DNA from: Alteromonadaceae bacterium M269
Lineage (GTDB): Bacteria; Pseudomonadota; Gammaproteobacteria; Enterobacterales; Alteromonadaceae
DNA: 64,000 nt
Direction: 5' to 3'
Assembly (NCBI GenBank): GCA_004353515.1
Contig: SMNZ01000002.1
Span: 248,001 to 312,000 of the forward strand
Numbering within the stretch: position 1 is the first letter of the stretch; each line of letters starts with the position of its first letter. A program made the translations under genes and the position numbers. Under the pieces are notes generated by a model. The model saw only the letters and a list, made by a program, of their open reading frames with translations, was not told where the DNA came from and made no database searches. Shown piece by piece: positions 20,734 through 30,116 of the stretch.

Positions 20734-21162
20734 TTAGCAAACCGTCGCTGGAACGCAAACCGCTGTCCAAGTTAAGTTACCTGAACCACCAGGTGCAGGT
20801 GTTAGTGTATAGGTTGCTGGGTTACCAGAACCATCATCAATAGTTGAATCTGTAGGAACAATGGCCTGAATTACGCCGTTAGCCGTTGCAAGGCCCACAA
20901 CACCTGCTGCACGAGTTACGTCAGCAGGAATACCGTTTGTATTGCCATCGCAACCTGCGACCGCACCAGTTGTTTGGAAGCAAATCTCAACTGCAGTTTT
21001 CGCTGCCGCAGTCGCATTAGTCACTTCAGTGAACCTAGCTTTCTGCGTATAGTTTTGGTACGCAGGAAGAGCGATTGCTGCTAGAATGCCGATGATAGCA
21101 ACAACAATCATTAATTCGATTAATGTAAAGCCTTTATTTTTGTTTGCGTTTAATGTAGTCAT
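20734..21162 (-). CDS. pilA: Type IV major pilin PilA
   Basis: Structural subunit of the type IV pilus. The ATG at 21162 has GGAG about 9 bases upstream and gives a 142-residue prepilin with a short basic leader ([11 protein letters not shown]) cut before Phe12. Glu at +5 and the hydrophobic [20 protein letters not shown] helix are present. Two cysteine pairs occur: one in the middle ([11 protein letters not shown]) and one at the very C-terminus (CVPATVC), which may form the D-loop disulfide. The long upstream region carries a sigma-54-like promoter. Confidence 0.95.
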   Translation of the reverse strand: MTTLNANKNKGFTLIELMIVVAIIGILAAIALPAYQNYTQKARFTEVTNATAAAKTAVEICFQTTGAVAGCDGNTNGIPADVTRAAGVVGLATANGVIQAIVPTDSTIDDGSGNPATYTLTPAPGGSGNLTWTAVCVPATVC

Positions 21163-21530
21163 TTTGTTTATCTCCGATTGCATTTAGAATGCAGTTAAGT
21201 TGTTGACCTATTTAAGTATTGCGCCAATTTTACTTACTGCAAACCGGTCGCCTTGCTTGATTCCTGTTCAGTATAGATCGATAGCTTGTTGTTACAAGTA
21301 TGCGGATTAATACTTAAGTGTATGCTTTAGAACATGAAGAGCAGATAAAGCGGCGATGGAATACCAATTTAAATCAACCACTTGCCTTGGAACTGATGGA
21401 GTGGGTGAGCTAAGAATTCGCTCTACGACACGTATGATGCGGGCAAAAGCCATGAAACAAAGTGCGCTCTAAGAGACAGAACACACCTTTAAAAGACTTT
21501 CTTAATTTTTTTGAAAAAAATGCTTGACCG
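21163..21530. other. pilA-nadC intergenic region
   Basis: A 368-base gap. It holds the pilA leader and the sigma-54-like site. A possible 38-codon plus-strand reading frame (21356-21472) has no clear ribosome site and no recognised family. No clear terminator was found for nadC; only opposed A and T runs near 21505-21520. Confidence 0.6.
21238..21253 (-). promoter_or_regulatory. Candidate sigma-54 promoter of pilA
   Basis: Minus strand reads AGGCGACCGGTTTGCA, matching the -24/-12 pattern (GGC ... TTGCA) with the correct GG-to-GC spacing of 10 bases. It would start transcription about 65 bases before the pilA ATG. Sigma-54/PilR control of pilA is established in Pseudomonas; here it is inferred from this one site. 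Confidence 0.5.
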
Positions 21531-22391
21531 TTAGTTGAAACGCATTGACAGGTCGATTGCTTGTACGTTTTTGGTCAAAGCACCTGAGGAAATAAAGTCG
21601 ACTCCAAGTTGAGAGAGTTCTGATAATCTGTCAGCTGTAATGTTTCCAGATACTTCTAACTTAGCTTGCTTATTATTCAATGCGACTGCACGTTCGATAT
21701 CTTCAATAGTAAAGTTATCTAGCATGACGATATCTGCTTTAGCATCGAGAGCTTGTTTTAGCTCTTCGATAGACTCTACTTCGATTTCAACAGGCTTATT
21801 GGGCTGTAATAAACGCGCTTGCTTTATAGCATGACTAATACCGCCACACGCTCTTATATGATTCTCTTTTATTAGGTAAGCGTCGTTAAGCCCAATGCGG
21901 TGATTTGTACCACCACCACAGAGGACTGCGTATTTTTGCGCGTAACGAAGTCCTGGAAGGGTTTTACGAGTATCGAGTAACTTTGTTGAAGAACCGTTCA
22001 AAAGACTGACAGCCATGCTGACTTGTGACGCTGTTGCAGATAACGTCTGTAAGAAGTTAAGCGCTGTTCTTTCTCCCGTAAGAATGACGCGAGCATTACC
22101 CGATATCGTAAAAATTGGCTGATTCTCTGTTAGTTGCTCGCCATCCTTCACTAACCATTCGATTTTTATCGACGGATCCAATTGTTTGAAGACCTCATTT
22201 ACCCAGGCTGATCCCGAAAGCGTGCACTTTTCCCGAGTGATGACTGTCGCTGTTGCAGTTTCTGTTGCAGGGATCAGGTTGGCTGTAATGTCGCCTGTTG
22301 TTTTATCAGTGAAGCCTAAATCTTCATCAAGGGCATGGGAAACATTCTGTATGATCTCTTGGTCGAGCTCTTTTTGAAAAGGTATTAACAT
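21531..22391 (-). CDS. nadC: Nicotinate-nucleotide pyrophosphorylase (quinolinate PRTase) NadC
   Basis: Converts quinolinate and PRPP to nicotinate mononucleotide in NAD synthesis. The 286-residue protein has the family features: an N-terminal ALDEDLGFTDKTTGDITANL stretch shown here only as its position (about 17-36), LDTRKTLPGLRYAQKYAV (about 139-156) contacting substrate, the EVE triad, and the C-terminal SGNI...GVDFISSGALTK barrel. The nadC-ampD divergent arrangement next to pilA matches E. coli and Pseudomonas. Confidence 0.97.
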   Translation of the reverse strand: MLIPFQKELDQEIIQNVSHALDEDLGFTDKTTGDITANLIPATETATATVITREKCTLSGSAWVNEVFKQLDPSIKIEWLVKDGEQLTENQPIFTISGNARVILTGERTALNFLQTLSATASQVSMAVSLLNGSSTKLLDTRKTLPGLRYAQKYAVLCGGGTNHRIGLNDAYLIKENHIRACGGISHAIKQARLLQPNKPVEIEVESIEELKQALDAKADIVMLDNFTIEDIERAVALNNKQAKLEVSGNITADRLSELSQLGVDFISSGALTKNVQAIDLSMRFN

Positions 22392-22432
22392 CTTAGTTCT
22401 TTTATTTTAAATGTTAGTTGAGTTTGTATAAC

Positions 22433-22960
22433 TCAATATTGTCTTAAAGTGAGCTGGTCGCCACGTTGGGTGAATTCTAATTGCTTGAGTGCACTCATGC
22501 CTAGCAATATCTCTTCACCTTGCATACCAGGGTTAATGTTAGCCGCTACATTAAAAAGGCGGATGTCGCCAATGCTGAGTTCATTGATACGTGTCGAAGA
22601 TACGTAAATTTGGCCATTTGCTGTAGAGACGAGATGTTGCGCACCGGGCTCCAAGCCTAACCTATTCGCCAGATTAGCAGGGATAGAAACATCCGTTGCT
22701 CCTGTGTCTAATAAGAAAGTAACTCGCTCGGCGTTAATGGTTCCTGTGGATACATAGTGACCATGGCGATTACGAAGTAACTTAACTTCCGCACCATTCA
22801 CTGTATTTTTAGATTGAGGATTGGTGTTGGGGTTATACTGCTCTTCTAATTCGTTATTGAAAAAAAGCGTGAGTAATAAAAGTGCACACAGCCAGGCTGC
22901 AACGATCATCCCTTTACCGAGCTTCTTTTGCGTATCATCCGTTGAGTTTTCAGGTTGCAT
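22433..22960 (-). CDS. Membrane-anchored retropepsin-like aspartic protease
   Basis: Clan AA aspartic protease of the TIGR02281-like bacterial group. The 175-residue protein has one N-terminal membrane anchor (about 17-35), a linker, and a single retropepsin domain with the catalytic motif LLDTGATDVSIP (Asp85). Such single-domain enzymes work as dimers. It is 41 bases upstream of nadC on the same strand, so the two may be cotranscribed. The substrate is unknown. In E. coli nadC and ampD are adjacent, so this is an added gene. Confidence 0.85.
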   Translation of the reverse strand: MQPENSTDDTQKKLGKGMIVAAWLCALLLLTLFFNNELEEQYNPNTNPQSKNTVNGAEVKLLRNRHGHYVSTGTINAERVTFLLDTGATDVSIPANLANRLGLEPGAQHLVSTANGQIYVSSTRINELSIGDIRLFNVAANINPGMQGEEILLGMSALKQLEFTQRGDQLTLRQY

Positions 22961-23128
22961 AGATATCTGACCTCTACTATTCAGGAACTATTGAACTTTA
23001 GTGATGTTCATCTTCCCTGTATTCTAGAGTGTGTTGGGCAGTGCTGTAAAACTATAAAGAACGGTTCAGTGCACTCTAGCGTTAATTACTAGGTATTTTC
23101 ACCTAAACCCTTTTTAAAAAGGATTGCT

Positions 23129-23671
23129 ATGCAAGACAATATTTGGCCTGAGTTCGATTACATTGCGTCGCCTCATTGTGATGATAGGCCAGACAATGCA
23201 TGCATTAGGCTGCTTGTTATCCACAATATCTCTTTACCAGCGGGCCAGTTTGGCACACCTCATGTTACAAATTTATTCATCGGTAAGTTAGACACAGAAG
23301 CACACGAAACCTTTACTGATCTTAAAGGCTTAAGAGTGTCATCCCATTTATTTATACGAAGAGACGGCCAAGTCATCCAATATGTGCCTTTTAATCGCAG
23401 GGCTTGGCATGCGGGTGTTTCAAGCTTTCAAGGTGAAACGCGATGCAATGACTTTTCGATTGGAATAGAAATGGAAGGAACGGATGATAAAGCATACACT
23501 GAAGTACAGTACACAAAATTAGTGCACGTATCACAAAGACTTATGCGACAATTTCCTGATATTACTTTAGGAAGCATTGTTGGGCACAATGATATTGCTT
23601 TTGGACGCAAAACCGATCCAGGCGTCGCTTTTGACTGGTGCAAATACCGAGCTGCTTTGGCAGAAAGATAG
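23129..23671 (+). CDS. ampD: 1,6-anhydro-N-acetylmuramyl-L-alanine amidase AmpD
   Basis: Cytoplasmic zinc amidase that removes the peptide from recycled 1,6-anhydro-muropeptides; its loss induces AmpC in bacteria that carry ampR-ampC. The 180-residue protein has the Amidase_2 fold with zinc ligands H32 (VIHN), H153 (VGHND) and D163, and catalytic E116 in IGIEMEG, aligned with E. coli AmpD. No ampC or ampR is in this window, so the role here is cell wall recycling. Confidence 0.95.
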   Translation: MQDNIWPEFDYIASPHCDDRPDNACIRLLVIHNISLPAGQFGTPHVTNLFIGKLDTEAHETFTDLKGLRVSSHLFIRRDGQVIQYVPFNRRAWHAGVSSFQGETRCNDFSIGIEMEGTDDKAYTEVQYTKLVHVSQRLMRQFPDITLGSIVGHNDIAFGRKTDPGVAFDWCKYRAALAER

Positions 23672-23679
23672 GAAAAACT

Positions 23680-24504
23680 ATGACACTGATTAGCTTATTG
23701 ATTGTTCTGGCTGTAGAGCGGGTGACGGTGAAGTCCCCTTACTGGCATTACGACTTCTATTTTTCTCGTTATTTAAATTTGATAGAAAAACAAGGTTGGG
23801 GAAAGGATAACGCTTCTCTTGGACAGATCTTGCTGTTGTCTTTAATTCCATCAATCGTTGTCTGGATTATTAGTCATGTCATGCTAGGTTTTTTCTTAGG
23901 TGCATTATTAGACATGGCGCTGCTACTCATATGTCTGGGTTGTCCGATGCAGAGAGCGAGTTATAAAGGCTTTTTGAGAGCTGCTCAAAATGGCGATATG
24001 GCTGCTTGTGATTTGTATTCGGGACAAATGGGGCATGATTCAGAGAGTGATTTTAGTTTCGGACAGAACTTGGTGTGGACAAACTACAGCCACTACGCTG
24101 CTGTCATATTAGCTTTTGTCGCATTTGGTGGAGCAGGAGCTATATTTTATGTTCTTGTGCGCAACATTGCTGGCATCTTTGTTGATAGAGAGAGTGAAGC
24201 TGCTAAGAATGCTGAGCATGTTCTATTCGCTATTGATTGGATCCCTGTTCGCATAACTGCTCTTGGATTTTTACTGGTTGGACATTTTTCCAGAGCGTTA
24301 CCTGTTTGGTTGGGTGAGCTATTTAATATGGAAGTTTCCGCCAAGTCTTTTTTAGCGCAAGTGTCCAAAGCCGCTGAGGAGATTGAGCCCAATCCAGCTG
24401 ATTGCACAGAGGAGCCTTGCACTATGGTTAGGTTGGCGAAACGGAATGTTGTCTTTTTATTGGTCTCAATATCCATTTTAACTTTATCGGGCGTTATTTC
24501 TTAA
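23680..24504 (+). CDS. ampE: Membrane protein AmpE
   Basis: The ATG at 23680 has AGGAAA just upstream and gives a 274-residue polytopic protein; longer in-frame starts would lie inside ampD. It begins with a hydrophobic segment (TLISLLIVLAVERV), has several further membrane segments (for example about 62-85 and 140-165) and ends in one. The family is CobD/AmpE-like and is described as a sensor or modulator of ampD-linked beta-lactamase regulation, with unclear biochemistry. ampD-ampE pairing is conserved. Confidence 0.9.
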   Translation: MTLISLLIVLAVERVTVKSPYWHYDFYFSRYLNLIEKQGWGKDNASLGQILLLSLIPSIVVWIISHVMLGFFLGALLDMALLLICLGCPMQRASYKGFLRAAQNGDMAACDLYSGQMGHDSESDFSFGQNLVWTNYSHYAAVILAFVAFGGAGAIFYVLVRNIAGIFVDRESEAAKNAEHVLFAIDWIPVRITALGFLLVGHFSRALPVWLGELFNMEVSAKSFLAQVSKAAEEIEPNPADCTEEPCTMVRLAKRNVVFLLVSISILTLSGVIS

Positions 24505-24511
24505 ATACTTT

Positions 24512-24545
24512 AACGAGTGCCTTTGATGTGGGCACTCGTTTTAAC
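24512..24545 (+). terminator. Terminator after ampE
   Basis: Ten-base perfect stem AACGAGTGCC (24512-24521) / GGCACTCGTT (24531-24540) with a 9-base loop, followed by a short T-rich tail. Confidence 0.8.
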
Positions 24546-24703
24546 TTCCCACCTTTTTACATCTGCTCCTTTTTTATTAAGAGCTTTGTGTATCTGGCTT
24601 TCGTAGATTAAGTTGACTCACGCTGTACAGGAGTTTTATCTTGTTTTTCCTTGTCTTAGAGCCTTCTTTACCTTAGTATTCGACACCAATAACAATATTG
24701 GTA

Positions 24704-24720
24704 AATTGGTATTACCAATT
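24704..24720. promoter_or_regulatory. PdhR operator (autoregulation site)
   Basis: AATTGGTATTACCAATT is a perfect 17-base palindrome and matches the PdhR box consensus ATTGGTnnnACCAAT exactly. It ends 11 bases before the pdhR ATG, the right place for repression of the pdhR-aceEF transcript. Just upstream, 24685-24702 reads ACCAAT-N6-ATTGGT, a second palindrome made of the same half-sites in reverse order. A weak promoter, TTTACC (24667) - 17 - TAACAA (24690), would place the operator at the transcription start. Confidence 0.85.
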
Positions 24721-24731
24721 TTTAAGGGCTT

Positions 24732-25499
24732 ATGCGCCGCGTAAAAACTAAAAAACTCTCGGATGTGATTGCTGAACAACTGGAAGGTATGATCCTCGAC
24801 GGTACCTTTTTGAGTGGGCAAAAACTGCCTCCAGAAAGGGAGTTAGCGGAGCGCTTTGAGGTCTCAAGGCCTTCAATAAGAGAAGCGATACAAAAGCTGG
24901 AAGCGAGAGATCTACTCGACCGCAAACAGGGCGGGGGCACTTTTGTTAAAGGACGCATTTCATCTATCGTTAATGATCCTTTGATTGAGATGATTTCGTC
25001 TCGACCTGAAACACAATTCGATTTATTGGAGTTTCGGCATGGCTTAGAAGGTATGGCTGCTTACTATGCGACTTTACGAGCAGGTCCTGAGGAATTAGAA
25101 AAGCTGAAGATTACTTATGAAAAAGTTCAGCAAACTCAGGCCGCAGACAAAGAGAGCGATCCAGACTTTGCTTTACATGCAGAAGCTTTGGTTAATTTTT
25201 ATCTGAGTATGGCAGAAGCGACTCATAATGCGGTACTTTTACATGTTATACGTGGGCTAGCGCCGATACTGCAAGAAAATATCCAATGCAACTTGCAGGC
25301 TCTTTCGGTTAAGCCGGATGCGGTAGAAGAAATTAATCGACGTCGTCACCAAATTGTTATAGCGATAACAGAAAGTGATGCCGTAAGCGCAAAAACGGCT
25401 AGTGACGAACTTATAGAATTTATTGAAAAAACACTACTAGATATTAATCGTCAAGATACTCGAATGCAGCGAGCACTGAGACGAATAGAAGTGAAATAG
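24732..25499 (+). CDS. pdhR: Pyruvate dehydrogenase complex repressor PdhR (GntR/FadR family)
   Basis: Transcription factor that represses the pdh operon and is released by pyruvate (E. coli). The 255-residue protein has an N-terminal winged helix (about 8-75; KLPPERELAERFEVSRPSIREA) and a C-terminal helical FCD effector domain. The ATG at 24732 is preceded by AAGGGC. The perfect operator in front of it and the downstream aceE/aceF/lpd genes identify it as PdhR and not another FadR-like protein. Confidence 0.95.
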   Translation: MRRVKTKKLSDVIAEQLEGMILDGTFLSGQKLPPERELAERFEVSRPSIREAIQKLEARDLLDRKQGGGTFVKGRISSIVNDPLIEMISSRPETQFDLLEFRHGLEGMAAYYATLRAGPEELEKLKITYEKVQQTQAADKESDPDFALHAEALVNFYLSMAEATHNAVLLHVIRGLAPILQENIQCNLQALSVKPDAVEEINRRRHQIVIAITESDAVSAKTASDELIEFIEKTLLDINRQDTRMQRALRRIEVK

Positions 25500-25639
25500 G
25501 ATGAAAAAGCTAAAGGAATAGCAGAACTGCAATTATTGTTCAGTGAAGTTGATACAAAGAAGCCAAAATAGGCTATGTTAAGGTCAGCAAATCCTTATCA
25601 ACCTCGTTGATTGACTATAACCCAGTAAAGGAACGCACC

Positions 25640-28312
25640 ATGTCAGAAATGATGCATCCCGATGTGGATCCACAAGAAACTCAAGAATGGCTTGATGCCT
25701 TAGAAGCTGTATTAGCCGAAGAAGGCACAGAACGTGCTCATTACTTGCTAGAAAGTATGATAGAAAAAGCACGCCGTTCGGGAGCTCACCTTCCGTACAA
25801 CGCAACAACTGCTTATATTAATACCATTCCTCCAGGGCAAGAGCCTACAATGCCAGGCGACCAGACTATAGAGTCTAAGATTCGTGCGGCAATTCGTTGG
25901 AATGCGATGATGATGGTTGTTCGTGGTTCTAAGAAAGACTTAGAGCTTGGTGGTCACATATCTAGTTTCGCCTCTTCTGCCATGCTATACGATGTGGGTT
26001 TCAACCATTTTTTCCGTGCTCCTAACGATAAGGACGGTGGTGATTATCTATTTATTCAAGGCCACGTATCTCCTGGGATTTATTCTCGTGCTTATATTGA
26101 AGGCAGATTGTCTGAAGATCAGTTAGACAACTTCCGTCAGGAAGCTGAAGCAGATGGTCTATCTTCCTACCCTCATCCTAAATTAATGCCTGATTTCTGG
26201 CAGTTCCCAACGGTATCAATGGGACTAGGTCCGATGCAGGCGATTTACCTTGCACGCTTCCTTAAGTATTTGACTGATCGCGGCTTGAAAGATTGTAGCG
26301 AGCAACGCGTTTGGTGTTTCCTAGGTGATGGTGAAGTTGATGAACCAGAAAGCTTAGGTGCCATTGGTTTAGCATCAAGAGAAGGATTAGATAATCTGAC
26401 TTTTGTTGTGAACTGTAACTTGCAGCGCTTGGACGGCCCTGTTCGCGGTAACGGCAAAATCATCCAAGAGCTTGAGGGTACATTCCGAGGTGCAGGTTGG
26501 GAAGTGCTAAAAGTTATTTGGGGACGCTACTGGGATCCGCTACTTGCTAGGGATACATCTGGCAAACTACTCGACCTCATGAATGAAACAGTTGATGGTG
26601 AGTATCAGAACTTTAAAGCGAAGGGCGGTGCCTTTACCCGCGAAAACTTCTTCGGTAAATACCCTGAACTGAAAGAAATGGTATCCAATATGTCTGATGA
26701 AGACATTTGGCGTTTGAACCGTGGCGGACATGACCCAGTAAAAGTTTACGCGGCTTATGACAAAGCAGTGAAAACTAAAGGGCGTCCTCAGGTTATCTTA
26801 GCTAAGACAGTTAAGGGCTATGGTATGGGTGCTGCGGGCGAAGGTAAAAACATCGCTCACAACGTTAAGAAGATGGATTTGGATGCAGTTAAGCATTATC
26901 GCGATCGCTTTAATATCCCTGTTTCTGATGAAGATTTGCCAAACTTCCCGTATTTCAGATTCGAAGACGGCAGCCCTGAGTTTGAATACTTAAAAGCGCG
27001 TCGAGATGCATTGCATGGCTACATGCCAGTAAGACTGAATAACAGCACAGAAGAACTACTTGCTCCGCCACTGAAAGCCTTTGAAGCTATTACTAAAGGT
27101 TCTGGTGAACGCGAAATTTCTACAACTATGGCTTTTGTTCGTGTTTTAACCGTTATGTTAAAAGACAAACAAGTCGGTTCTCGTGTCGTTCCAATTATTC
27201 CAGATGAAGCTCGTACTTTTGGTATGGAAGGCTTGTTCCGCCAAGTAGGTATTTACTCTAATGTTGGTCAGAAGTATGTTCCTCAGGATGCAGACCAAGT
27301 GGCTTATTATCGTGAAGATAAGAAAGGGCAAGTGCTTCAGGAAGGTATCAATGAGCTAGGTGCTATGGCATCTTGGGTTGCGGCGGGTACGTCTTACTCG
27401 ACTAACAATCTACCGATGATCCCGGTTTATATTTACTACTCTATGTTTGGTTTCCAACGTGTTGGTGATATGGCTTGGGCGGCTGGTGATAGCCAAGCGC
27501 GAGGTTTCCTAGTCGGCGGTACAGCGGGTAGAACAACGCTTAATGGCGAAGGCTTGCAACACCAAGACGGGCACAGTCATATTCAGGCTGGCCTGATCCC
27601 TAACTGCATTACTTATGACCCAACTTATGGCTATGAAGTCGCAACCATTGTTCAAGACGGTATGCGCCGCATGTTTGAAGAACAAGAGAATGTCTTCTAC
27701 TACCTAACGGTCATGAACGAAAACTATGTTCAGCCTGAAATGCCCAAGGGCTGTGAAGAAGGTATTGTTAAAGGTATTTATCTTTTAGATAAGGTTGGCG
27801 CTGCCAATAGTAAGAAGAAAGTGAAGCTATTAGGCTCAGGCACTATCTTGCTACAGGTAAGAGAGGCCGCAGCTATATTGAAAGAGAAGTTTGGAGTTGC
27901 TTCTGAAGTCTACAGCGTTACGTCATTTAACGAGCTAGGCAGAGATGGTCTGGATTGTGAGCGTCACAACATGCTTAATCCAACTAAGAAAGCAAAAGTA
28001 CCGTATGTAACCAGCGTACTTAATGATGGTAACGATGGCCCTACGATTGCCGCAACTGACTATATCAAGACTTATGTTGATCAAATCAGAGCATTCGTAC
28101 CTGGCCAGTATCGCGTACTAGGTACTGATGGTTTCGGTCGTTCTGACAGTCGCGCCAATTTGCGCCACCACTTTGAAGTTGACGCTAAATTTATTGTTGT
28201 TGCTGCATTAACTGAGTTAATGAAAGCTGGAAGCGTTGATAAGAAAGTGGTTAGCCAAGCGATAAAAGAGTTTGGTATCGACCCAGCTAAAACGAATCCA
28301 CTTTACGCTTAA
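25640..28312 (+). CDS. aceE: Pyruvate dehydrogenase E1 component (homodimeric)
   Basis: Thiamine diphosphate enzyme that decarboxylates pyruvate and reductively acetylates the lipoyl groups of AceF. The ATG at 25640 with AAGGA 8 bases upstream gives 890 residues, the usual length. The ThDP motif runs from GDGEVDEPE to NCNLQRLDGP. DGHSH and other E1 signatures are present. The gene lies 140 bases after pdhR with no terminator seen, consistent with one pdhR-aceE-aceF transcript. Confidence 0.98.
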   Translation: MSEMMHPDVDPQETQEWLDALEAVLAEEGTERAHYLLESMIEKARRSGAHLPYNATTAYINTIPPGQEPTMPGDQTIESKIRAAIRWNAMMMVVRGSKKDLELGGHISSFASSAMLYDVGFNHFFRAPNDKDGGDYLFIQGHVSPGIYSRAYIEGRLSEDQLDNFRQEAEADGLSSYPHPKLMPDFWQFPTVSMGLGPMQAIYLARFLKYLTDRGLKDCSEQRVWCFLGDGEVDEPESLGAIGLASREGLDNLTFVVNCNLQRLDGPVRGNGKIIQELEGTFRGAGWEVLKVIWGRYWDPLLARDTSGKLLDLMNETVDGEYQNFKAKGGAFTRENFFGKYPELKEMVSNMSDEDIWRLNRGGHDPVKVYAAYDKAVKTKGRPQVILAKTVKGYGMGAAGEGKNIAHNVKKMDLDAVKHYRDRFNIPVSDEDLPNFPYFRFEDGSPEFEYLKARRDALHGYMPVRLNNSTEELLAPPLKAFEAITKGSGEREISTTMAFVRVLTVMLKDKQVGSRVVPIIPDEARTFGMEGLFRQVGIYSNVGQKYVPQDADQVAYYREDKKGQVLQEGINELGAMASWVAAGTSYSTNNLPMIPVYIYYSMFGFQRVGDMAWAAGDSQARGFLVGGTAGRTTLNGEGLQHQDGHSHIQAGLIPNCITYDPTYGYEVATIVQDGMRRMFEEQENVFYYLTVMNENYVQPEMPKGCEEGIVKGIYLLDKVGAANSKKKVKLLGSGTILLQVREAAAILKEKFGVASEVYSVTSFNELGRDGLDCERHNMLNPTKKAKVPYVTSVLNDGNDGPTIAATDYIKTYVDQIRAFVPGQYRVLGTDGFGRSDSRANLRHHFEVDAKFIVVAALTELMKAGSVDKKVVSQAIKEFGIDPAKTNPLYA

Positions 28313-28332
28313 TCGAATAGGGAGCAATCATA

Positions 28333-30003
28333 ATGTCAGATATGCAAGATGTATTAGTACCCGATGTCGGTGGCGAAGAAGTTGAGATTATTGAAGTTTG
28401 TGTAGCCATAGGCGACAGTGTTTCTGCTGAAGACTCGCTTATCACAGTTGAAAGTGATAAAGCGAGCATGGATATCCCCGCACCTTTTGATGGAGAGATA
28501 GGTGAAATCCTAGTGAAAGTGGGAGATAAAGTCAGCCAAGACAGCTTGATCATGAAAATGAAAGCCGCGCAGGCTGCCGCACAAGAAGAAACACCTGCTG
28601 AACCTGCGAGTGCGCCTGTTGTTGAAGAAACTCCAGCACCTGCTGCTCCAGAACCTCAGGTAGAGGCTGCCCCTGCAGCTGAAGCAACGAGCGCGGTGAT
28701 TGAGGTTCATGTACCTGATATCGGTGACGCGACTGATGTTGACGTTATCGAGGTGTTGGTGGAAGCCGGTGAAAAGATCGAAAAAGAAGCGGGTTTAATC
28801 ACGCTTGAAACAGATAAAGCGACCATGGATGTACCGGCTCCTGAAGCAGGTGTTGTTCAATCAATAAGTGTCAAGGTAGGAGATAAAGTCTCTGAAGGTT
28901 CTTTGGTGTTGATGTTGGAGACAACGTCTTCAGCTCCAGCTACCGCACCTGCAGCAGAGAGTGCACCAGCAAAAGCGGAAGCTCCTACTCCAGCACCAGC
29001 TGCCGAAAAAGCACCTGAGCCTAAGCGTGCGCCAGTGCCACATCACCCATCAGCGGGTGAAGTGCAAAGTAGTGGTCATGTACACGCTTCTCCTGCTGTG
29101 AGAAGAGTTGCACGCGAATTCGGTGTTGATTTAACGAAAGTTAAAGGCAGTGGTCGAAAAGGTCGTATTCTGAAAGAAGATGTTCAATCTTATGTGAAGT
29201 ATGAACTGTCTCGTCCTAAGATGAATCCTGGCTCATCTGTCGCTAGTGGTAGCGGCGGATTGCAGGTTATTGCGCCACCTAAGGTAGATTTCAGCAAATT
29301 TGGTGAAGTCGAAGAAATACCTTTGACGCGTATTCAGAAAATCTCTGGACCTAACTTACATAGAAACTGGGTAACTATTCCTCACGTAACACAGTTTGAT
29401 GAAGCTGACATCACAGAGTTAGAGGCTTTCAGGAAATCACAAAATGCGGTATCCGAGAAGAAAAAGCTAGGTATCAAAATCACACCGCTCGTCTTTATGA
29501 TGAAAGCTGTGGCTGATGCACTTAAAGCTTACCCGGTGTTTAATTCTTCTTTGTCCGAGTCTGGTGAGAGTCTGATTCAGAAAAAGTACTACCACATCGG
29601 TATTGCTGTTGAAACACCTGGAGGCTTAGTCGTGCCTGTGGTGAGAGATGTCGACAAGAAAGGTATTTACGAGCTTTCCAAAGAGCTGATGGATATCAGT
29701 AAGAACGCAAGGGATGGCAAGTTAAAGGCTGCAGATATGCAAGGTAGCTGTTTCACCATCTCAAGTTTAGGTGGAATTGGTGGTACAGCCTTTACACCTA
29801 TTGTAAATGCGCCAGACGTCGCCATATTAGGTGTTTCTAAGAGTGACATGAAACCTAAGTGGAATGGTAAAGAATTCGAGCCACGCTTGATGTTGCCATT
29901 GTCTCTTTCCTACGATCATCGCGTGATCGATGGAGCTGTTGCGGCACGCTTTACGACGCATTTGAGTAAAGTGTTGACAGACATAAGAGAGATGTTGCTG
30001 TAA
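28333..30003 (+). CDS. aceF: Dihydrolipoamide acetyltransferase (E2 of pyruvate dehydrogenase)
   Basis: Core of the pyruvate dehydrogenase complex, passing acetyl groups to CoA. The 556-residue protein has two lipoyl domains, with lipoylated lysines K43 (ESDKASM) and K161 (ETDKATM), each followed by an Ala/Pro/Glu-rich flexible linker. Next come a peripheral subunit-binding domain (about 250-290) and the acetyltransferase domain with the catalytic H529 in DHRVIDG. E. coli AceF has three lipoyl domains; two is common in other proteobacteria. It is 20 bases downstream of aceE. Confidence 0.98.
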   Translation: MSDMQDVLVPDVGGEEVEIIEVCVAIGDSVSAEDSLITVESDKASMDIPAPFDGEIGEILVKVGDKVSQDSLIMKMKAAQAAAQEETPAEPASAPVVEETPAPAAPEPQVEAAPAAEATSAVIEVHVPDIGDATDVDVIEVLVEAGEKIEKEAGLITLETDKATMDVPAPEAGVVQSISVKVGDKVSEGSLVLMLETTSSAPATAPAAESAPAKAEAPTPAPAAEKAPEPKRAPVPHHPSAGEVQSSGHVHASPAVRRVAREFGVDLTKVKGSGRKGRILKEDVQSYVKYELSRPKMNPGSSVASGSGGLQVIAPPKVDFSKFGEVEEIPLTRIQKISGPNLHRNWVTIPHVTQFDEADITELEAFRKSQNAVSEKKKLGIKITPLVFMMKAVADALKAYPVFNSSLSESGESLIQKKYYHIGIAVETPGGLVVPVVRDVDKKGIYELSKELMDISKNARDGKLKAADMQGSCFTISSLGGIGGTAFTPIVNAPDVAILGVSKSDMKPKWNGKEFEPRLMLPLSLSYDHRVIDGAVAARFTTHLSKVLTDIREMLL

Positions 30004-30007
30004 GCCA

Positions 30008-30116
30008 CGGCTAATAATGAGCTAGGTTAAGGGGCATTGTTAGGGAAGATTGCCAATCATGAGCAGTGTTTCATTTGAAAGCTCACCTTAGCCTAGGTAG
30101 AATCTAGCCGTTTTTT
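30008..30116 (+). terminator. Possible composite terminator between aceF and lpd
   Basis: An outer stem CGGCTA (30008-30013) / TAGCCG (30105-30110) ends in TTTTTT. It encloses an 11-base stem CTAGGTTAAGG (30022-30032) / CCTTAGCCTAG (30086-30096) with one G-T pair. The loop is long, so folding is uncertain. If real, it would reduce read-through from aceEF into lpd, allowing lpd to be expressed separately. Confidence 0.45.
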
